DNA of 64,000 nucleotides from an uncultured Collinsella sp. (lineage in GTDB: Bacteria > Actinomycetota > Coriobacteriia > Coriobacteriales > Coriobacteriaceae), in assembly GCA_900758475.1 (NCBI GenBank), contig CAAERQ010000016.1:30379-94378 (forward strand). The letters are read 5' to 3'. Below the pieces are notes generated by a model. It saw nothing but the letters and a program-made list of their open reading frames with translations. It was not told the origin of the DNA and did no database searches. A program made the translations under genes and the position numbers. Below, piece after piece: positions 55,287 to 63,947 of this stretch. Within the stretch, counting starts at the first letter, position 1. Each line of letters opens with the position of its first letter.

Positions 55287-56819
55287 ATGACTATCGTCGA
55301 GCAGTACAAGGTGTTTAAGCTCGAGCTCGCGGGCACTGCGGCCGGCAATCCCTATGTCGAAGTCGAGCTGTCGGCGCGATTTGACCGCGCGGATGGCCAG
55401 GACAGCTTTGAGGTCCATGGCTTCTACAAGGGCAATGGCTGCTACGGAATCAACTTTATGCCCGAGAGTGCCGGTGTCTGGAACTACACGGTGAGCTCCA
55501 ATGACCCCGAGCTCGATGGTGCCGCCGGCTCTTTTGAGGCCGTGCCCGCCACGGGCGCCAATCATGGTCGCGTGCTGCTGGCAAAGGATGTGCTCGCCCA
55601 CGGAGCTCCGTTCATTACTGACGAGGATTTCAACTTTGCCTACGAGGATGGAACGCGCTACCTGCCCTTTGGCACCACATGCTATGCCTGGACCAACCAG
55701 GATGTTCAGCTGCAGGAGCAGACGCTCGAGACGCTCGCAGAGGCACCTTTTAACAAGATCCGCATGTGCGTCTTCCCCAAGTTCTACGACTATAACGTTG
55801 AGGACCCAGCGATGTATGCCTATGAAGGCGAGAAGGGCGATTTCGACCATTTTCGCTTCTATGAGCCGTTTTGGGAAAACCTCGAGCACCGCATCGAGCA
55901 GCTTGACGAGCTGGGCATCCAGGCGGATCTCATCGTTTTGCATCCGTATGACAAGCCTGAGGACTGGGGCTTCTCTCGTATGACGCGCGAGGAGGATATT
56001 TTCTACCTGACGTATGTCGCTCGTCGCTTCTCGGCATACAAGAACATTTGGTGGAGCCTTGCCAATGAGTGGGACCTTATGCCGTGGAAGCCGGCCGAGG
56101 ACTGGGACCGCTATGCCCGTATCATCATGGCGAACGACCCGTATGGTCATCTGCGCAGTATCCACAATTGCCGTGAGATCTTTGACCACAGTCATCCGTG
56201 GATTACGCACGTGAGCTACCAGAGGTGCGACCTCAAGAACACAGCCGAGGACGTCACCATGCTGCGCGCGCAGTATAGCAAGCCGGTTTTGATCGACGAG
56301 GTCGGCTATGAGGGCAACATCAACTGGGGCTGGGGTAACCTGACCGCTCAGGAACTCGTACGTCGTTTTTGGGAGGGCAGTTTGCGTGGCGGTTATGTGA
56401 CCCACGGTGAGACCTACGTCGACCGCGGACCCAAGCTGTGGTGGGCGCACGGCGGCAAGCTCTACGGCGATTCGCCCGATCGCATTGGCTTTTGCCGTCG
56501 CTACATGGAGGCGCTGCCGGCCGATTTTGACTGGGTGCCCGATGAGGTCGGCATCCTTGACGGTACGTTTACCTGGGATGTCACCTGTATGTCCAACGAT
56601 CATGGCCACGGGACTGCCGATGTCCTTATGTACTTTGGGTTCAACCGTCCGGCGTATCGTGAGTTTGAGGGCGAGGCGGGCGCTCGTTACAAGGTGAATG
56701 TCGTGGACACATGGGACATGACGGAGGAAGAGCTTCCCGGAACCTTTGAGGGCAAGTTCCGCATCGACCTCCCTAGTAAGCAGTATATGTTGCTTCGTCT
56801 GACTAAAGTAGAGGCGTAA
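55287..56819 (+). CDS. Putative glycoside hydrolase (DUF5060 - DUF4038 - DUF5605)
   Basis: 510 residues without signal peptide. A beta-sandwich N-terminal domain (about 1-90; SFEVHGFYKGNGCYGINFMPESAGVWNYTV is the DUF5060 form), a TIM-barrel (about 105-420; YLPFGTTCYAWTNQ, WWSLANEWDL, PVLIDEVGYEGN) and a short C-terminal beta domain (about 430-510). E261 (after AN) and E338 (IDEVGYE) are placed like the acid/base and nucleophile of clan GH-A retaining enzymes. GGAGG precedes the ATG. Between an MFS transporter gene and a ROK kinase gene. The glycosidic bond attacked is unknown. Confidence 0.75.
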   Translation: MTIVEQYKVFKLELAGTAAGNPYVEVELSARFDRADGQDSFEVHGFYKGNGCYGINFMPESAGVWNYTVSSNDPELDGAAGSFEAVPATGANHGRVLLAKDVLAHGAPFITDEDFNFAYEDGTRYLPFGTTCYAWTNQDVQLQEQTLETLAEAPFNKIRMCVFPKFYDYNVEDPAMYAYEGEKGDFDHFRFYEPFWENLEHRIEQLDELGIQADLIVLHPYDKPEDWGFSRMTREEDIFYLTYVARRFSAYKNIWWSLANEWDLMPWKPAEDWDRYARIIMANDPYGHLRSIHNCREIFDHSHPWITHVSYQRCDLKNTAEDVTMLRAQYSKPVLIDEVGYEGNINWGWGNLTAQELVRRFWEGSLRGGYVTHGETYVDRGPKLWWAHGGKLYGDSPDRIGFCRRYMEALPADFDWVPDEVGILDGTFTWDVTCMSNDHGHGTADVLMYFGFNRPAYREFEGEAGARYKVNVVDTWDMTEEELPGTFEGKFRIDLPSKQYMLLRLTKVEA

Positions 56820-56930
56820 TAATAGGGATAATCGGCTCCGGGCGCGATTTGCTGCACGACCATCATAAGGGCAGCCCCTGTGGTGGTCGCGGCGATGCGC
56901 GTTCGGGGCTATGGCACGTGAGGGGCGAAT

Positions 56931-57842
56931 ATGCAGGAGTTCTTTGGAATCGATGTGGGCGGTACGGCCGTTAAATGGGCTGTGCTGGGCGAGGATTTTT
57001 CCATCCGCGAGCGCGGGAGCCTGCCGACGGGCTTTACCACGGCTGAGGAGACCGTTTCGGCGTTGATCGGGCTCGTCGAGCCGTACCGCGAGCGCGTGAA
57101 CGCCGTAGGCGTGAGCGCACCCGGCGGTATTTACGAGGGAGATGTCACGGGAACGATCCATCGCGGCGGTGCGCTCACGTTTATGGACGGCTGCCCACTG
57201 GGAAAGCTCATGCGCGAGGCGCTGGGGGTGCCGGTTGCCGTCAATAACGACGGTAAGTGCTGTGCACTCGGTGAGTATGCGGCTGGCGCCCTGCGCGGGA
57301 CGCGTTTTGGCGTGGTACTCGCTATTGGCACGGGCATCGGCGGCGGTATCGTCATCGACGGCAAGGTCCTGCGCGGCGCGCACTGCTTTGCAGGCGAGTT
57401 CAGCTTCTTGCGCAACGATGTCACGACTGCCGCGAGCATGGAAAACTCCTTTGCGGGCTCGGGCGGTTGGCGCGCGCTCCGCGATGCCGCCGTTGCCGAG
57501 AAGGGCCTGCCTGCGGATTCTCCGGTGGACGGCCGCCGCGTCTTTGAGTGGATCGCGGATGGCGACATAGCGGCGCAGCGCGCGCTCGACCGCTACGCTC
57601 GCGCATTTGACGGACAGCTCATCAACCTGCAGGCCGTGCTCGACCCCGAGGTCTTTGTGATCGCAGGCGGCATCTCGTGCCATCCCGAGCTCGTCGATGC
57701 CCTGCGTGCGCAGATGCCGCTGGCCCTCGCGAGTTACGAAGGGACCCTTGCTGGCATTCCTGTGCCGCAGATAAAGGTGGCCGAGCTCGGCAACGACGCC
57801 AACCTTTACGGTACTGTCCAGGAGGCCATGCGCCTGGTGTAG
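56931..57842 (+). CDS. ROK family sugar kinase, BglK-like
   Basis: 303 residues. N-terminal ATP motif FFGIDVGGTAVKWAVLG, AVNNDGKCCALGE with the catalytic Asp in NND, and GVVLAIGTGIGGGIVIDGKVLRGAH. The histidine and CxCGxxGC zinc motif of glucokinases and NagC-type repressors is missing; the region reads FAGEFSFLRNDVT, as in BglK-type beta-glucoside kinases. It has no DNA-binding domain, so it is an enzyme. It would phosphorylate the free sugar released by the hydrolase encoded upstream, or the glycoside itself. 111 bp separate it from that gene, with a small CGACCA/TGGTCG hairpin (about 56867-56900). Confidence 0.85.
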   Translation: MQEFFGIDVGGTAVKWAVLGEDFSIRERGSLPTGFTTAEETVSALIGLVEPYRERVNAVGVSAPGGIYEGDVTGTIHRGGALTFMDGCPLGKLMREALGVPVAVNNDGKCCALGEYAAGALRGTRFGVVLAIGTGIGGGIVIDGKVLRGAHCFAGEFSFLRNDVTTAASMENSFAGSGGWRALRDAAVAEKGLPADSPVDGRRVFEWIADGDIAAQRALDRYARAFDGQLINLQAVLDPEVFVIAGGISCHPELVDALRAQMPLALASYEGTLAGIPVPQIKVAELGNDANLYGTVQEAMRLV

Positions 57843-57885
57843 CGCGAGCCAAACAAGGCTGTCGAAAAAGATAAAGGCCGGCGTG

Positions 57886-57928
57886 AACCGCCCCTATTTC
57901 CTTAGCACGGGAAATGGGGGTGGTTTTA
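57886..57928 (+). terminator. Intrinsic terminator after the ROK gene
   Basis: AACCGCCCCTATTTCC pairs with GGGAAATGGGGGTGGTT and is followed by TTT. Confidence 0.8.
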
Positions 57929-57953
57929 CTCATTGGGGACGTACTTAAATGAG
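57929..57953 (+). repeat. REP-like GGGGAC palindrome
   Basis: CTCATT and AATGAG flank GGGGACGTACTTA, directly after the ROK terminator. This is the fifth location of the family in the window. Confidence 0.7.
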
Positions 57954-58075
57954 CGCAGTTGAAAACACTCCTTGCCGAGCTAGAGGTCGCGCGTGCCCCT
58001 TCTGGGCCATGCGGCTCAAAATCTCGGCGTGATGTGGACGACTGGGGTCGAATTAGCAGCATTTCGAGCTTGGTT

Positions 58076-58105
58076 TTGATATTGAGATTGATTCTTTATT
58101 AAAAT
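58076..58105 (+). promoter_or_regulatory. Sigma70 promoter of the LuxR membrane regulator
   Basis: TTGATA (58076-58081) and TAAAAT (58100-58105), 18 bp apart, about 35 bp before the GTG start. Confidence 0.6.
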
Positions 58106-58140
58106 AGATTCCAGACCAATTAAGCGGCCGGGGGTTAACC

Positions 58141-59685
58141 GTGAGGGGCATGGGAGACACAACCGCATATCTGCGTCGGGGCATTCGGGAGATTATATGC
58201 CTGGCGCTGTTCTTCTTCACGTTTTTGGCGTGCGAGTATCTTTTTGATGTGCGCATAGCCGAGTTCGTGCCATCGAGTGAGGTCGTCATCTACGAGAGCA
58301 TCGTTGTCGGCGCGAGCGTGATTGGCTTTTTCGTGCGCCCATTTCTGTACTATCGCCGTCCCCAGACGATCGATGCGACGAGCGATATTACAGGCGTGCT
58401 TTTGGTATCGGCGTTGCTGCTGATGATTATGGCAGTGCGGTTTGAGGTGGTAATTGCCGGCGGCCTGGTGGCGTGCTGCGCCCTGGGCTACTGCGGATCG
58501 ACTGCCCACGCAAACTTTGCGCGACGCTTTGCGCGGACGCCCTGCTTGGCGCGCGCCGCAGCACTTTCCTATGCCATGGGCGTTCTGGTACAGGTGTTCA
58601 ACCACATGGCGATGCCTGTTGGTATTCCTCAGCAGGCTGTTCTGGTCATCTGTGCGATCGCGCAGGTAGCGTTGCTCCACGGTGTCCGACGCGCCAAGCT
58701 GCGCGACGAGTCCGATCCCAACTTCGAACCCAGTGCTGCCGGGCTTTCGGTAGATGCTCTGGAATATGGCGCCAAATGGCATGACGATCCCGAGGCAAAG
58801 GCGGCATTTCGCCGCACCGTAGTTCGCCTGACCGTGGCGACAGCGTATCTTTCCGGCGTATTCGCCGCTCCCAACGCGGGCCTCACAACCCTGTATGCTA
58901 CCGGAGCCGTTGATTTGGGTGACTGGCCGCGCCTGCTGCTTGTCGTGAACTCGTTGGCCGCCGGCGCACTATTTGACCTGCACGACCGCTCGTATATGAA
59001 TATCGGCATGACATGTGTCGCCATGCTGTCCACGCTTTCGTTCTTTGTGCTCATCATCGATGGCAATGGCGGCAACGAGCTTGCTGCCACGATCATCTTT
59101 TATCTGGGCTCGGGCTTCTTTGTGGTGTTCTTTACCACAAAATTCGCCGCCATCTCACTCTATGCGCGCTGGTCATATTTTTGGCCGTGCATGGGTCGCG
59201 TCGTCAACAACGTGTGCTCGATGCTCGTGACGGCGCCGGCGGTGGCGATCATCTCGAGTCAAAACGTGCTGGTGGCAGTCGGCGCGGCGCTCGTGATGTT
59301 TGTGGGTATTGCGATTACGCTGCTGGGGCAGTTGGGGCAACGGGCCGATGATGTCGTGATGCAGGACGGCCTGCCGCTTGCCACTGATGATCTTGGTGGG
59401 GATCTTGCGCCCACATGCTCCGACTCCGAGCCCGTGGAGGCAGCGGAGCTCACGTCCGATGAACGCCTCGATGCCTTCGTCGCCACCTTTGAGCTTACAG
59501 AGCGCGAGCGCGATATTCTTGAGGCCTTGGTCGTTTCGGACCAGAGCGTTCAGGACATCGCCGCAACGCTTTTCCTTTCGCGCTCCACGCTCTACCGTCA
59601 CATTTCCTCGATCAACAAAAAGACCGGCACCGCCTCGCGCGTGGCCCTTATCAACTTCTTCTGGTCCTGGACACCCAAGGACTAG
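58141..59685 (+). CDS. LuxR-type regulator with 12-helix membrane domain
   Basis: 514 residues. Residues about 15-405 form 10-12 membrane helices, like an MFS fold without transport motifs; after an acidic linker, residues about 445-505 are a LuxR helix-turn-helix (FELTERERDILEALVVSDQSVQDIAATLFLSRSTLYRHISSINKKTGTASRVALINF). Membrane-embedded LuxR proteins of this shape are expanded in Coriobacteriia and are thought to sense small molecules and act on adjacent genes. GTG 58141 chosen because GGGGG is 8 bp upstream; the ATG at 58150 has no usable spacing. No obvious adjacent target apart from the convergent mgtA. Confidence 0.9.
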   Translation: MRGMGDTTAYLRRGIREIICLALFFFTFLACEYLFDVRIAEFVPSSEVVIYESIVVGASVIGFFVRPFLYYRRPQTIDATSDITGVLLVSALLLMIMAVRFEVVIAGGLVACCALGYCGSTAHANFARRFARTPCLARAAALSYAMGVLVQVFNHMAMPVGIPQQAVLVICAIAQVALLHGVRRAKLRDESDPNFEPSAAGLSVDALEYGAKWHDDPEAKAAFRRTVVRLTVATAYLSGVFAAPNAGLTTLYATGAVDLGDWPRLLLVVNSLAAGALFDLHDRSYMNIGMTCVAMLSTLSFFVLIIDGNGGNELAATIIFYLGSGFFVVFFTTKFAAISLYARWSYFWPCMGRVVNNVCSMLVTAPAVAIISSQNVLVAVGAALVMFVGIAITLLGQLGQRADDVVMQDGLPLATDDLGGDLAPTCSDSEPVEAAELTSDERLDAFVATFELTERERDILEALVVSDQSVQDIAATLFLSRSTLYRHISSINKKTGTASRVALINFFWSWTPKD

Positions 59686-59699
59686 CTAATCCTCCAATA

Positions 59700-59766
59700 A
59701 GTTGCGGTGGAATAGTCCCTAAATTAAAGTCGCGGGACCTTAAACAGGAACTATTTCACCGCAACT
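59700..59766 (+). repeat. Hairpin element between convergent genes
   Basis: Arms AGTTGCGGTGGAATAGT (59700-59716) and ACTATTTCACCGCAACT (59750-59766) match at 16 of 17 positions around a 33-base loop. No T-run. Another palindrome family, seen once here. Confidence 0.7.
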
Positions 59767-59866
59767 GCTGAGGGGATAGACTGCGGCGGCGACAGAGGCA
59801 ACGGCAGCGGCGTCGGCAGCTGTGGTAGCGGTAATGGCGGCTGGCAGGGTGTTTTTCGCCTGCTTG

Positions 59867-62635
59867 CTACAGCAGTTCGCCGTGGCGGGCGATGTAGCGG
59901 CGTTTTGCCAGCTGGGTGAGCGCGATGTAGGCGGTGACGATGCCGATGAGCAGCGCGAAAAAGCTTGTGGGCAGCGTCATGAGGCCGAGTGCATCGGCGA
60001 TGGGGCTTGCCGGCAGCCAGGTGACAAGCGCCAGGCCTAGCACGGTGAGCGCGCACAGCGCGGGCGCGGCGTGGTCGCGCGGGCTCGGCAGGCGCGGGGA
60101 GCGCAGCATGTGGATCACAAGCGTCTGCGACCACATGGACTCGACAAACCAGCCGCTTTGGAAGAGCGCAGCAAAGGTCGCTATGCCCGCGACGTTGCCC
60201 GTCCCGGCGAGCTCGGACCAGCTTGCGCCTACGGTGGCAGGGCACACCACAAAGAAGAGCGCGGCGAAGGTCACGATGTCAAACAGCGAACTCACGGGGC
60301 CCAGCTCGAGCATAAAGCCCTTGATGGACGCGGCATCCCAAGCACGCGGGCGGGCAGTCCAGGCGTCATCGACGGTGTCCCACGGCAGCGCGATGCACAC
60401 GATCTCGTAGACGAGCGATAGCAGCACCAGCTGCAGAGCGCTCATAGGCAAAAACGGCAAGAACAAGCTCGCGACGGTCACGGACAGCACGTTGCCAAAG
60501 TTGGAGCTCACCGTGGTCTTGAGGTACTTGAGCAGGTTGCCGTAGGTGCGGCGGCCTTCGATGATGCCGCGCTCGAGCACGCCCAGGTCCTTCTGAAGCA
60601 AGATGATATCGGCGGATTCCTTGGCAATATCGACGGCCGAATCGACCGAGATGCCGCAATCGCTCGCACGCATGGCGGCGGCGTCGTTGATGCCGTCGCC
60701 CATAAAGCCCACGGTGTGGCCGAGCATCTCGCGCATGACACGTACCAGGCGCGCCTTCTGCAGCGGCGAGAGCTTGGCGAAGAGGTGGGTTTTCTCGGCG
60801 CGCTCGGCAAGTTCGGCGTCATCGAGCGCATCGATCTCGGAGCCGAGCAAGACGCTGCTCGCATCGATACCAATCTGCTCGCAGACGGTGGCGGCGACGC
60901 GGTCGTTGTCGCCGGTTAGGATCTTGACCGCCACGCCCTTGGCCTCGAGGGTGGCGACGGCGCCCGCGGCACTTGCTTTGGGCGGATCGAGGAAGGCCAA
61001 AAAGCCCATCAGCACCATGTCGCACTCGTCGGCGATGCCAAACTCGCCCACGCAGCGCGGATTGGTCTTCTGCGCCACGGCAATTACGCGTAGGCCCTCG
61101 GCGTTAAGTCCGGCGATCTGCTTGCGAATCTGGGCGAGCTTCTCGTCGGTGAGCGGCTGAGCGATGCCATCGATCTCGACAAAGGAGCAGATCTCGAGCA
61201 TTTCCTCGGCAGCGCCCTTGGTAACCATCTGGGTTTTGCCCTGGGCGTCGGCGACAACTACGCTCAGGCGACGGCGCGAGAAATCGAAGGGAACCTCGTC
61301 GACCTTGGTGTAGCGGTCGCGCAGGCTCTGGCCCAGCATGGAATCGGGTGCGACGGTCGAGGGCGTCACATCGGCGCGGTCGATTACGGCCAGGTCGATA
61401 AGATTTTTGAGGCCGGTCTGGAAGAAGCTGTTCAAAAACGCATGGCGCAGCACGCGCGCGTCCTCGTTGCCATCGGTGTTGAGGTAGCGCTCGAGCACGA
61501 TGCGGTCTTCGGTGAGGGTGCCGGTCTTGTCGCAGCACAGGACGTCCATCGCTCCGAGGTTTTGAATCGCCGGCAGCTCCTTGACGATAACCTGGCGACG
61601 GGTGAGGTCCTTGGCGCCCTGCGACAGGCTCGTGGTCACGATGACGGGAAGCATCTGCGGCGTGATGCCCACGGCCACGCTCGTGGCGAACAGCAGCGCG
61701 TCGATGACGTTGCCCTTGGTGGCGGCGTTGATGGCAAAGACGGCCGGCGCCATAACGAGCATCAGGCGCACCAGCAGCATGGAGACGCTCGAGACGCCGC
61801 GGTCAAACGCGCTCTTTTCGCCGCGCCCGTTGAGCATCTTGGCGATGCCGCCCAGGTAGGTGTCCGAGCCGGTGGCAACGACAAGCGCCATGGCGGCGCC
61901 GTTTTGCACGGAGGTGCCGGTAAAGACGATGTTCTTGCAGGCAGAGAGTGGCAGTGCGGAGCCGTCGGCGCCCTCGACGACGGTGACGGCGGTGGTCTTC
62001 TCGACGGCCTCGCTCTCGCCGGTGAGTGCGGACTCGATGACAAACAGGTCGCGCGCGGTGATGATGCGGGCATCTGCCGGCACCATATCGCCGGCAGAGA
62101 GACGGATTACATCGCCGGGGACGAGCTCGTCGAAGGGGATCTCGATGCGCTCGCCGTCGCGCAGGGCGGTGCAAGTGTTGGAGACCAGGCCCTTGAGGGC
62201 CTCGGCCGCATTGCCGCTGCGGGCTTCCTGAATAAACTTCATGCCGCCCGATACCAGCAGCATGGTGCCGATGACGATGACCGTGGAGGGGTCGCGCTGC
62301 GGTTCGGGCACGGCGAGCACGTCGATGTAGAGCGAGACCAGTGCGAGCGCGGCGAGGATGCCGGCGAAGGGATCGATGAACGCGTCGGCGATGCGGCGGG
62401 CGAGCGTTTTGGTCGTTGCCTCGATGGTGTTGGGGCCGACGGCGTTCAGGCGCTCAGTTGCCTGCTCGACGGTGAGGCCGTTTGCCGTGGCGTCAAGCAG
62501 TACGAGGGCGTCCTCGGCACTATGGGTGGCGGCGAATATGGTGTTCTTGGACAGGCCGGTATGAGCGGCAGGGCGCGCCGTGCGGCGGCGCTTGGAGATG
62601 GCTTCGAGTACCGTGACGGTTTTGAGCATCAGCAT
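59867..62635 (-). CDS. mgtA: Magnesium-translocating P-type ATPase
   Basis: 922 residues, type IIIB P-type ATPase. The cation domain at the N-terminus, ESALTGESEAVEK, the phosphorylation site D369 in CCDKTGTLTEDR, the MgtA/MgtB-specific helix GITPQMLPVIVTTSLSQGAKDLTRRQVIVKELPAIQNLG, the hinge MGDGINDAAAMRASDCGISVD, and ten membrane helices are all present. It imports Mg2+ at the expense of ATP, complementing MgtE and the Nramp-type carrier. AAGGAGG precedes the ATG. Expression is probably set by the long leader at 62636-62907, which holds a short ORF and attenuator-like hairpins. Confidence 0.95.
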   Translation of the reverse strand: MLMLKTVTVLEAISKRRRTARPAAHTGLSKNTIFAATHSAEDALVLLDATANGLTVEQATERLNAVGPNTIEATTKTLARRIADAFIDPFAGILAALALVSLYIDVLAVPEPQRDPSTVIVIGTMLLVSGGMKFIQEARSGNAAEALKGLVSNTCTALRDGERIEIPFDELVPGDVIRLSAGDMVPADARIITARDLFVIESALTGESEAVEKTTAVTVVEGADGSALPLSACKNIVFTGTSVQNGAAMALVVATGSDTYLGGIAKMLNGRGEKSAFDRGVSSVSMLLVRLMLVMAPAVFAINAATKGNVIDALLFATSVAVGITPQMLPVIVTTSLSQGAKDLTRRQVIVKELPAIQNLGAMDVLCCDKTGTLTEDRIVLERYLNTDGNEDARVLRHAFLNSFFQTGLKNLIDLAVIDRADVTPSTVAPDSMLGQSLRDRYTKVDEVPFDFSRRRLSVVVADAQGKTQMVTKGAAEEMLEICSFVEIDGIAQPLTDEKLAQIRKQIAGLNAEGLRVIAVAQKTNPRCVGEFGIADECDMVLMGFLAFLDPPKASAAGAVATLEAKGVAVKILTGDNDRVAATVCEQIGIDASSVLLGSEIDALDDAELAERAEKTHLFAKLSPLQKARLVRVMREMLGHTVGFMGDGINDAAAMRASDCGISVDSAVDIAKESADIILLQKDLGVLERGIIEGRRTYGNLLKYLKTTVSSNFGNVLSVTVASLFLPFLPMSALQLVLLSLVYEIVCIALPWDTVDDAWTARPRAWDAASIKGFMLELGPVSSLFDIVTFAALFFVVCPATVGASWSELAGTGNVAGIATFAALFQSGWFVESMWSQTLVIHMLRSPRLPSPRDHAAPALCALTVLGLALVTWLPASPIADALGLMTLPTSFFALLIGIVTAYIALTQLAKRRYIARHGELL

Positions 62636-62684
62636 AGGGTCCTCCTTGTTGAGGGGAGTTAGCGTACGTGTCGTATTTGCTTCA

Positions 62685-62751
62685 AAAAACCTAGATGTCG
62701 CTCACGTCAAGCTCTTGAGCCCACAAAGGGTGCAGCGCGCCTTTGCGGTGG
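62685..62751 (-). promoter_or_regulatory. Attenuator-like hairpins in the mgtA leader
   Basis: Read on the minus strand, a stem formed by CCGCAAAGG and CCTTTGTGG (62751-62721) is followed by GCTCA/TGAGC (62720-62698) and then a T6 run (about 62690-62685). The two hairpins overlap by a few bases, so they could be alternatives. They lie between the leader ORF and mgtA. Confidence 0.45.
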
Positions 62752-62774
62752 TTTTGGCGATCTGCCGGTGGCGT

Positions 62775-62846
62775 TTATGTGTGTGCGGAGTCCTCGCGGC
62801 GCGCCGAGGGCGACATGCAGGTTTTTCGACTAGGACTGCCTTCCAT
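62775..62846 (-). CDS. Candidate 23-residue leader peptide of mgtA
   Basis: A small ORF reading MEGSPSRKTCMSPSARREDS then AHT, preceded by an ideal AGGAGG seven bases from its ATG. It ends 139 bp before mgtA. A strong ribosome site on so short an ORF in the leader of a Mg2+ transporter recalls the MgtL/MgtP type of control, in which translation of the leader peptide sets transcription of the transporter gene. It is rich in Ser, Arg and Pro codons. No homologue can be checked here; it could also be the start of an unrelated small protein. Confidence 0.55.
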   Translation of the reverse strand: MEGSPSRKTCMSPSARREDSAHT

Positions 62847-62913
62847 GGCACACCTCCTAAAGGCCGAGCGCAGCGCGCTTTGGGTATCTCGTACCCCTTT
62901 TTAATCCGCCCGT

Positions 62914-62946
62914 ATTCTTGATGAGGGGGTTTGACATGTCAACCCC
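62914..62946 (-). promoter_or_regulatory. Palindromic operator and promoter of mgtA
   Basis: TTGACATGTCAA (62931-62942) is a perfect palindrome, extended by GGGG and CCCC to about 62926-62946. On the minus strand its TTGACA (62942-62937) is a consensus -35, 17 bp from AAGAAT (62919-62914), placing the start near 62907. The palindrome therefore covers the -35 box of mgtA. On the plus strand no matching -10 follows, so pyrE is a less likely target. Confidence 0.5.
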
Positions 62947-63072
62947 ATTGTTCGGAAAACCATTCCCCCTGACAAAGCCTTTACGGAATGCCGTGGCCCC
63001 AAAGCGCGCCCGCATCGACGCTTCGCCTGCGCTAAACTGGAAGGCACGTACGCGATTACGAGAGGAGCCCGC

Positions 63073-63756
63073 ATGGAGGCTTACAAGCAAGAATTCATCA
63101 AGTTCATGGTCGAGTCCGACGTGCTTAAGTTTGGCAGCTTTACGCTCAAGAGCGGCCGTCAGTCCCCGTTCTTTATGAACGCCGGCGCCTACGTGACGGG
63201 CTATCAGCTCAAGAAGCTGGGCGAGTATTACGCCCAGGCCATCCACGATAACTTTGGCGACGACTTTGACGTGCTGTTTGGGCCGGCCTACAAGGGCATT
63301 CCCCTGGCCGTCGTGACCGCGATTGCCTACCACGAGCTGTACGGCAAGGAGGTCAAGTACTGCTGTGACCGCAAGGAGGCCAAGGACCATGGCGCCGACA
63401 AGGGCAACCTGCTGGGTTATGAGCCCAAGGACGGCGACCGCGTGGTCATGGTCGAGGACGTCACCACCAGCGGCAAGTCCATCGACGAGACCTATCCCAA
63501 GGTTAAGGCTGCTGCCGACGTCGAAATCAAGGGCCTGATCGTGTCCCTCAACCGCATGGAGGTCGGCAAGGGCGGCGTGACCACCGCGCAGAAGGAGATC
63601 GAGGCAAAGTACGGTTTCCCCGTCGCGAGCATTGTTTCCATGGCCGAGGTCGTCGAGACCCTCTACAACCACGAGATCGACGGCAAGGTTGTCATCGATG
63701 ACGAGCTCAAGACCGCCATCGACGCCTACTACGAGCAGTACGGAGCCCGAGAGTAG
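63073..63756 (+). CDS. pyrE: Orotate phosphoribosyltransferase
   Basis: 227 residues. N-terminal FGSFTLKSGRQSPFFMNAG, catalytic-loop region YCCDRKEAKDHGADKGNLLG and the PRPP-binding motif VVMVEDVTTSGKSIDE identify OPRTase. It makes orotidine 5'-phosphate from orotate and PRPP in pyrimidine synthesis. GAGAGGAG precedes the ATG. Other pyr genes are not adjacent in the window. Downstream lie a perfect 12-bp hairpin (63756-63783, sharing the last base of the stop codon, no T-run) and a terminator. Confidence 0.96.
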   Translation: MEAYKQEFIKFMVESDVLKFGSFTLKSGRQSPFFMNAGAYVTGYQLKKLGEYYAQAIHDNFGDDFDVLFGPAYKGIPLAVVTAIAYHELYGKEVKYCCDRKEAKDHGADKGNLLGYEPKDGDRVVMVEDVTTSGKSIDETYPKVKAAADVEIKGLIVSLNRMEVGKGGVTTAQKEIEAKYGFPVASIVSMAEVVETLYNHEIDGKVVIDDELKTAIDAYYEQYGARE

Positions 63757-63831
63757 TTACGGCGTTTTACCAAACGCCGTAACCGGCCGACGCTGCGCGG
63801 GCCGCATTTGGACAATCTGACGTTCAACTTC

Positions 63832-63862
63832 AAGGGCGCGACCGGAAGGTCAGCGCCCTTTC
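63832..63862 (+). terminator. Intrinsic terminator of pyrE
   Basis: AAGGGCGC-GACC-GGAA-GGTC-A-GCGCCCTT, a 12-bp stem with a GGAA tetraloop, followed by TCGTTC. Confidence 0.7.
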
Positions 63863-63879
63863 GTTCAAGACTTTAGTCT

Positions 63880-63947
63880 GCTGGCCGCGCAGCGGCCAGC
63901 TTTATACCACCCGCTACGCGGGTGGAGACAAACGGCTTTACAAAGCC
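63880..63947 (+). other. Array of three short hairpins at the window edge
   Basis: GCTGGCCGC-GCA-GCGGCCAGC (63880-63900), CCACCCGC-TAC-GCGGGTGG (63907-63925) and GGCTTT-AC-AAAGCC (63934-63947) follow each other with short spacers. Such strings of tight hairpins occur at ends of IS200/IS605-type elements and in their guide-RNA scaffolds. No tnpA, tnpB or iscB gene is in view; it could lie past 64000. Confidence 0.4.

Noticed and set aside
56867..56900. Regulatory RNA before the ROK kinase gene
   Set aside because: Only a short CGACCA/TGGTCG hairpin is visible, with no conserved motif of a known riboswitch.
55260..57683. 807-codon minus-strand ORF opposite the DUF5060 and ROK genes
   Set aside because: Complementary frame of two recognisable enzymes; no motif of its own.
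62882..62902. Plus-strand terminator GGGTA-TCTCG-TACCC-CTTTTT
   Set aside because: No plus-strand gene ends upstream (the region is the mgtA leader on the other strand); the 5-bp stem is probably chance.
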